64,000 nt of DNA, taken from NCBI GenBank assembly GCA_037447605.1, contig CM074808.1, positions 3,336,667 to 3,400,666 of the forward strand, written 5' to 3'. The position numbers and the translations under genes are program-made. This document shows, piece by piece, positions 58,465-64,000 of this stretch (position 1 is the stretch's first letter; the number at the start of each line of letters is the position of its first letter). The notes below the pieces were generated by a model that worked only from the letters and a program-made list of their open reading frames with translations, did no database searches and was not told the DNA's origin. Source of the stretch: Zygnema circumcarinatum. Its lineage: Eukaryota; Streptophyta; Zygnematophyceae; Zygnematales; Zygnemataceae.

Positions 58465-61368
58465 CGTCCCCCTCTCTTTATCTCTCTTTCACTTTCCGTA
58501 TCCCTTATCCCCTTTCCCCTTGCCTCTCTTTCCAATAGTCCAAACCAATACCCTATCCGCCAGCGATGTATCCCTGAAGGTCCCTCACAGCAAGTGTCCC
58601 TCTAATCCAAACCTCCCTCCGCCTCTTTATACCAGCCCCCTCCCCGCACCGAGTCCTTGCGATCAAATCCCTCCCTCCCCCCGCACCCTAGGCCACCATG
58701 GCTCGCTCGCCGCAGCCCACATGCCCATACGAGTGGCGCTTGCTCCCTCCCATGGCCTCGGAAGCCCTCGGGCCCAGGACAACCATGGATGCCCTACCGC
58801 CCCTTCCCCTCCAACCGAGTCGCATGTCGTCGCACAACGTCGCACCTCGGATCCGGGCGTCGTACGCCGTCGGATTGAGGGCACCAGCGTCGCACGCGGT
58901 TGCACGCGGTCGCAGGGCGCCGTGACGCGGCAGGCGAGGGCGGCCTCAGCCGCGCTATCCGCCCGCCTCCCCGCGCGGACGGCCCAGATGGGCGCTGAGT
59001 CACGCCCGGCTGACGCTATCCGTGCGACACAATGCGTTCAAATTGAGGGCTCGGATTGGCGGTCGACGCCGGAGGGATGTCGCAGGCACTTGCGTGCGAT
59101 AAGGTACGACGGATTTTTTGCGTGTTTTTTGCGCGTAATTGCGGTTTGTTGGTTGGTTGGCAACTGCGGCGAAAGTTTTTTGCGCTGCCCGAAAACCCGC
59201 GCTGCCGCCGACTCCGACGCTTCCGGAAGGGGGGGCGGACGGACGGGAGATTTCGCATCGAGCGATATCAGCCGTAGGATTGGGGATGTGCCCAATCCTG
59301 ACCGTTCCGTACAGTTTGCTCCTTTCCCGCTTGGCTGTCGTAGGCACAGGGAAGCTGCCCGAACACGCAAGTTCCTTATCCGGGCAGCCGGATTTTACGG
59401 TCCAGGGAGGCGGACCGCCGGTAAGATGCTGCCACGTTGACAATCGTTTTCGAACGAAACGTTTTTTGGGCCCGGGCAGAGAAAATATCTGCTCGGGCTG
59501 ACAGGGTGGCAGGGGCGGTCCACGTAAGCGTGAGGTGGTCCCGCGGCGCGTGAGGTCAAACTGGACCGCGCGTGCCGCCGCGTGGCGGGGGAGCTCCGGG
59601 GCGGTTGGCCGGCTACGACACGTGGCGAGTCCTCAGTGCGTGGCCGCCGATTGGGAGGGCCTAGCGCAGCCACCAGCTTCGCGCCACGTGGCGCCGCGGG
59701 GAGGGCGCTGGCTCCCGCTGCTGACTTGGAGCGGTGCAAAACTGGAAGGGAGCGTGGCCCGCAGCTGGAGCATATGTCGCCGTGCAGTTATGGGAAACTG
59801 TGACACGGAACGCTGTGACACGGAAACGGTGTGCTGTGGCTTTACCGTGTTGCTGGAAGGTAAGGAATGCAGATGCAGCCCCAGCAAGCAATCGGGGAAC
59901 CACGAGGAGCCAAAGCCGCATCAAAAAAGCAAGCTTCCTCTGAGCCTCCCCTCCTCCAGCCTCCCGTCTGGGGACATGTGCGGGCCCGAGGGAGGGAGGG
60001 AGTTGTCAGCTTCTTGCGGTTAAGCTCAAGATGAGTGAGTGTTTTGGAGGAGCCGGCCGCGCCATGGCGGCCATTCGACTCCACGCCTCGGAGTGCTCCC
60101 CCACAATCGATTTGGCGGCGGTCCGCCCCTCGTGAGAATGAGGTCGTGCATCTGGCGAGGTCTTCGCGGCCCTTTTGTATTGTGTTGTTGGGTCGATCTG
60201 AAGCAAGCTCGTCGAAGAGGGCCAGTGCGGGAAGAGTAGAACATTTCTTGTTTTGGTGGGTCTTACGTGGTTAACGTTTTTTGCCGCTTAGCGGAGCTCT
60301 CTCCTGCAGGTTAGCTTGCCTCATCTGTAAAGTGTAGAGCTCGGGTCGACAGCACCCAAGTGAGTGTTGCTGGAGGAGCGCACAGACACGGTCCAACTCA
60401 CCATTAATTACTTACAATGCAATTTGTCGAAGTAGTTTAAGGGTTTCAAGTTACCGTAGGACTTTTAAGGGGTTTTTTTTTTTTTTTTTCTGTCCTGATG
60501 ATGATTGGTTGTCGTTACTGACATGAAACTTGTTACTGGCTACTGTTGCCTTGCAATTGCTTCACACACAGTTTACAAAAGCTCGTCAGGGAATGAAAAG
60601 AGAGAGGTTGAGGAAAATGGAGAAACCTCCTCATTCAGAATTGAGCAGCGCAACAAAGGCAAGAACCACGTAACATCACGATGAAATAGAGAATGTAAGT
60701 TGGCATTGGTCTCACAATGGCGACGCCATCAAAGTGAAAACGGTTTACAAAAGGTGCATGGCATGTCCTATCCCAAAGCGCTTTCGTGCATCAATTCCTT
60801 AATAAATAGAATCATGCATTTGTGGCAAAAGGCTTCAAAATAGAGCCCTCCATGCAGCTGCCATCCTATCCTGTACACGCGCACATCTTTTGAGACCCGC
60901 TTGAAGCGTTAGGCATGCTCTTGCATCGGCCTCTCGAGACCTGTATTCTCACCGTCTCCTCCCTTTGCCAAACTTTTTGGCATCCGGGTAAAGAGTTATG
61001 CTATTGGTTTCCCGCCCAAACTTTTTCGATTAAATTTCTTCTATCCTCCCCTCTCTCCTCTTTCACCTGTGTGTTTCTATTGACACTCCATTTCTGATTC
61101 CCACACCCTCTTTCTCGCCTCCCTCCCTCCACCAGTCCCTCTGCCTGTCCCTCCCTCCCCTCTTTCCGCACTCAAAGTTATTTTTCCGCAGCTCTTTCTC
61201 CCTACATCTATTACGTCCCATGCCGCTCTAATTTTGTGTTGAATCTGCCACAACTTCTTCTCGCTTAGTTTTTCTCCGCCGATCTACTCTCCCTCCTCCG
61301 CTGTAGACATATTGAAATAGCTTCATATTACTTACTGGAATCAGCACGTCGCCGGTGTTGAAGTGGTG
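58465..61368. other. Long GC-rich then AT-rich spacer
   Basis: 58600-60250 is GC-rich with many overlapping but unsupported open frames on both strands. 60440-61360 is AT- and C/T-rich. A dispersed hairpin repeat lies at 60700-60733 (minus). No gene or RNA recognised. Confidence 0.5.
60700..60733 (-). repeat. Dispersed hairpin repeat, copy 6
   Basis: Minus strand reads CTTTGATGGCGTCGCCATTG then TGAGACCAATGCCAA, with a GATGGCG/CGCCAT stem; upstream words differ from the other copies. Confidence 0.6.
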
Positions 61369-63738
61369 TTACTCGAGTTCAGTCTTTGCGAACTGTTTGA
61401 GCGGCCTGTCATCTGCTTCCAAAGGATGAAAACGAGAGAGACGGGGGAAAAGAGAGTATATGTGTGAGAGGCAGAGAGAGAGAGAGAGAGAGAGATAGAG
61501 AGAGGGAGAGAGAGACAAGCTCGACACCAGGCTAGATACTTCGCGTAAGTTTCTGCCTGTCACAACGCGGAGTGCACACAAACCTTGTTTCAGGAGCTTC
61601 AAGCACGGACCCAAAATAAGGTGACTCAAATTCATAGACAACAGTTGTTTCACTTGAAAGCACCGCAAAAGAAAAGTAAAAAGGAAAGAAAGTGCCCCCA
61701 CCCCCCCACATACATATTCGGACACATTGTTACAGACCCGAGAACAAGGGCAGCAGTCAACCACCGGCCATCAGCCATCACCCACCTCGAATGGGAGCGA
61801 AGCCGGCGGGGCCGTACACGCCGAGGGGGGAGCCGTTGACGGAGCAGAGCACCTCTCCGGGCCGCGGCATGCGAACGGACGACTTGGGCCGGTCTTCCAC
61901 AGGCACCGCTGTTGTTGCCTGCAACGCGGTATTGTTCGGTCCAGAGAGAGAGAGAGAGAGAGAGTCAGAGTGAGAGAGGGAGGGGGAGAGTGAGAGAGAG
62001 AGAGGGAGGGGTAGAGGGAGAGAGGGAGAGGGGGAGAGAGAGGGAGGGAGGGAGAGGGAGAGAGAGAGGGAGAGAGGGAGAGAGAGGGAGGGGGAGGGGG
62101 AGAGGGAGGGAGAGAGAGGGAGGGGGAGAGGGAGAGAGGGAGAGGGAGAGAGAGAGAGTGGGGGGGAGAGGGAGGGAGAGAGAGGGGAGAGGGAGAGAGA
62201 GAGAGTGGGGGGGAGAGGGAGGGAGAGAGAGGGGAGAGAGGGAGAGAGCGAGAGAAAGAGAGAGATTGGGGGAGAGGGAGAGAGCGGCAGAGGGAGAGAG
62301 AGAGGGAGAGAGAGGGGGAAAGGGAGAGAGAGAGGGAGAGAGGGAGAGAGCGAGAGGGAGAGAGAGATTGGGGGAGAGGGAGAGAGAGGGCGAGAGGGAG
62401 AGAGAGAGGGAGAGGGGGAGAGGGGGAGAGAGCGAGGGAGAGAGACAGCACAAGACAAAACAGTTTGTTTAAGTGCTATTTGATCTTTCACCATTTCTGC
62501 ATAGGCCCCGTTCTTTCTCGACTTTTCATGCTGCATGTCTTTTTTCGTTGTCTTTTATTCTCTGTGAACATAAATAGGAACTTACTTCGATATTGGGAGT
62601 CGCCAGTTCGGGAGGTTTCTCGGTGGTTTCCGCTCCGATCGAGTTTCTTTCATCGACACCTTCCGGACACTCTTCTCTCTCGCTCTGAAAAAGAAAAACA
62701 GGGTTTCAAGTTTAGTTTTAGGAGAAAATCTTACGTTTTAAGTCAGGATTTTGAGGTTTAAAAAGCAGGGTTCAGCTGCTCGCAAATAACTTGTGAAGGG
62801 GATGATATCGTTTTGAATTAAAGAGGAACTTTAAAACTATAAGAATAGAAGCGGGCCACAGAAATACATGATCTGAGTAACGATTGAAGACTCGCCTGAA
62901 CAGCTGCTTCTTGTCGATTTTCTGCAATTTCTTCTCTCTCCTCCGCTATGGGAGCTACATGGACTTCTGAAAAGGGCAAGATAGAAAATACTTAAAAAGA
63001 TTGTGCATGTTATCCCCGACCTTTACCTTTTGACGCCATGTGGGAGAGAGAGGGGCGAAGAGGCTCCGGTGGAGGGATTGAGAAGGGGGGAGAGGGACAG
63101 AGACAGAGGGAGAGAGAGTGGGAGGGGGCGAGCGAGAGAGAGAAAGGCAGCTGTATAGGCGGGGAGAGCAAGAGAGAAAGGATGCAATAGAGTAGGAACT
63201 GGGGCGTGGAGAGAGTGAGAGGAAATAGATGAGGACTGACAGATGGTGGGAAGGGAGAGGCAGAAGAGGGCAGTGTGGGAGTGTGAGAGAGAGAGAGAAA
63301 GGGAGAGAGAGAGGGAGGGCGAGTGTGAGACAGTACCTGGGGCGGGTGTCTCTATGGCTTTGCTCTTCCGCACTTTGCTCACATCTCCGCCATACTTCTC
63401 CTCAAACTCTCTCACCTCCATCTCCAGCACATACTTAGGGAGCTGAACAGAAGGAGCAAGGGGGAATAACGTGAGAAGGCTTGTGAATTAGGGTTTGCAG
63501 AAGCAGACGAGAGGATGAATCCAAGAGGAGAAGCATGGAAAGGCGCAGAAGTATCAATCGGGAAGAAATAGAAGAGTGGGGGCTATATCTGCGATGTTTT
63601 CTAGTGAAAGCATTCTGTTCTATGCCAATTCAATCCACGGATTGCTGTTGGCCTCACCAAACTGAGCTGTATATGCAGCTCCTGTCGGAGATTAGCGATG
63701 CGTTCATCTATGGCGGCCTTTAGCATCCCAACGCGCAT
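61369..63738 (-). CDS. Borealin-like chromosomal passenger protein (candidate)
   Basis: Six exons join in phase: 63738-63658, 63442-63337, 62966-62896, 62684-62586, 61918-61786, 61412-61369, giving 177 residues. The N-terminal helix (MLKAAIDERIANLRQELHIQ) and LPKYVLEMEVREFEEKYGG recall the borealin coiled coil that binds INCENP/survivin (hydrophobic helix followed by a LP+x(2)Y/R motif). The middle is acidic and polar (EEREEIAENRQEA). The C-terminal block VRMPRPGEVLCSVNGSPLGVY matches the plant borealin-related type PGE..SVNGSPLG motif as I remember it. Intron 3 uses a GC donor (CAG/GCGAGT). An exon upstream of 63738 is possible, so the start is uncertain; the last 15-codon exon is the least certain. 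Confidence 0.58.
61941..62448. repeat. GA-rich microsatellite tract
   Basis: About 500 bp of nearly pure purine (GAGAGGGA and GGGGGAGAGG units) filling intron 4 of the borealin-like gene; on the gene strand it is a pyrimidine tract up to the exon 5 acceptor. Confidence 0.95.
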
Positions 63739-64000
63739 TTCAGCTGCATCCCGCCACTCTCTCTCACACGGTTCAAAAACAAAAAAATGTGCTGTGTTTT
63801 CCGAAAGTTTTCCCTCAATAGTGAAGAAAAGGAGGTTAAGAAAACAGCGAAAAGTGAAACTCCGGATGAAAGCTCTGAAAGCCAGAAAGGAAAAGAATGT
63901 GGAAAAAACGGAAAGGAATCCCTTTAATGAACACTGTTTTCCACTTTTTCATGTTTGATGAACGGCACTCTCACATACATGCTCTCTCTGCCACTTTCCA
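63739..64000. other. Right edge, upstream of borealin-like gene
   Basis: No recognised exon. It may contain an upstream exon or the 5' UTR of the borealin-like gene. Confidence 0.4.

Noticed and set aside
58250-60023. Large plus-strand frames of 160-396 codons in GC-rich DNA
   Set aside because: The first overlaps antisense the OXS3-like exon 1; the others have Arg/Ala/Pro composition typical of GC-rich noncoding DNA and no domain.
61771-62536. 250-codon Ser/Leu/Pro frame and Arg/Glu frames
   Set aside because: Translations of the GA-rich tract in a borealin-like intron.

Overview
The window looks like nuclear DNA of a streptophyte green alga (charophyte grade), although a bryophyte cannot be excluded from the sequence alone. 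The reasons are: intron-rich genes with GT-AG and some GC-AG introns; a malectin/LRR receptor kinase and an OXS3-type nuclear protein, both typical of the land-plant line; plastid-targeted RadA and APS kinase; and two pherophorin-domain glycoproteins with Ser-Pro-Pro-Pro spacers, a green-algal wall/matrix family. No rRNA, tRNA, CRISPR or bacterial operon structure was seen. Gene models below were built by hand by joining open frames at splice sites. Where I give exon coordinates the phases agree and no internal stop appears.

Layout. 34-3807 (-): plastid RadA/Sms, running off the left edge. 5191-9401 (-): CAMK-type protein kinase with a 680-residue low-complexity N-terminal extension. 9.4-12.1 kb: CT-rich DNA, GC-rich DNA and a (CATCA)n array. 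12146-18319 (-): complete malectin-LRR receptor kinase in 11 exons. 18.3-20.8 kb: repeat-rich spacer. 20.84-24.95 kb: left arm of a large inverted duplication, with pherophorin A (22001-23435, +) and two dead exons of a neighbouring gene. 25566-29884 (-): APS kinase. 31749-34956 (-): ISS1/VAS1-like aminotransferase. 36398-38976 (+): FtsJ/cap-type 2'-O-methyltransferase. 39901-45748 (-): unrecognised acidic and coiled-coil gene. 45.19-50.69 kb: right arm of the duplication, with pherophorin B (47024-48487, -) and an insertion of about 1.4 kb. 51807-53888 (+): unrecognised gene. 54363-55354: fold-back element built of short palindromic subrepeats. 56327-58464 (-): OXS3-like gene. 61369-63738 (-): borealin-like gene.

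The genes are ordinary unlinked eukaryotic loci, so no operon or defence island is claimed. Some jobs are related in a loose way: APS kinase feeds sulfation, the pherophorins belong to the extracellular matrix, and the malectin receptor kinase is of a type that senses the wall. The most unusual content is structural. There is an inverted duplication whose segment order differs between arms, a palindromic fold-back element, introns in which tandem duplications have copied the 5' splice site, a small dispersed hairpin repeat, and a recurring CCGTACGG palindrome.
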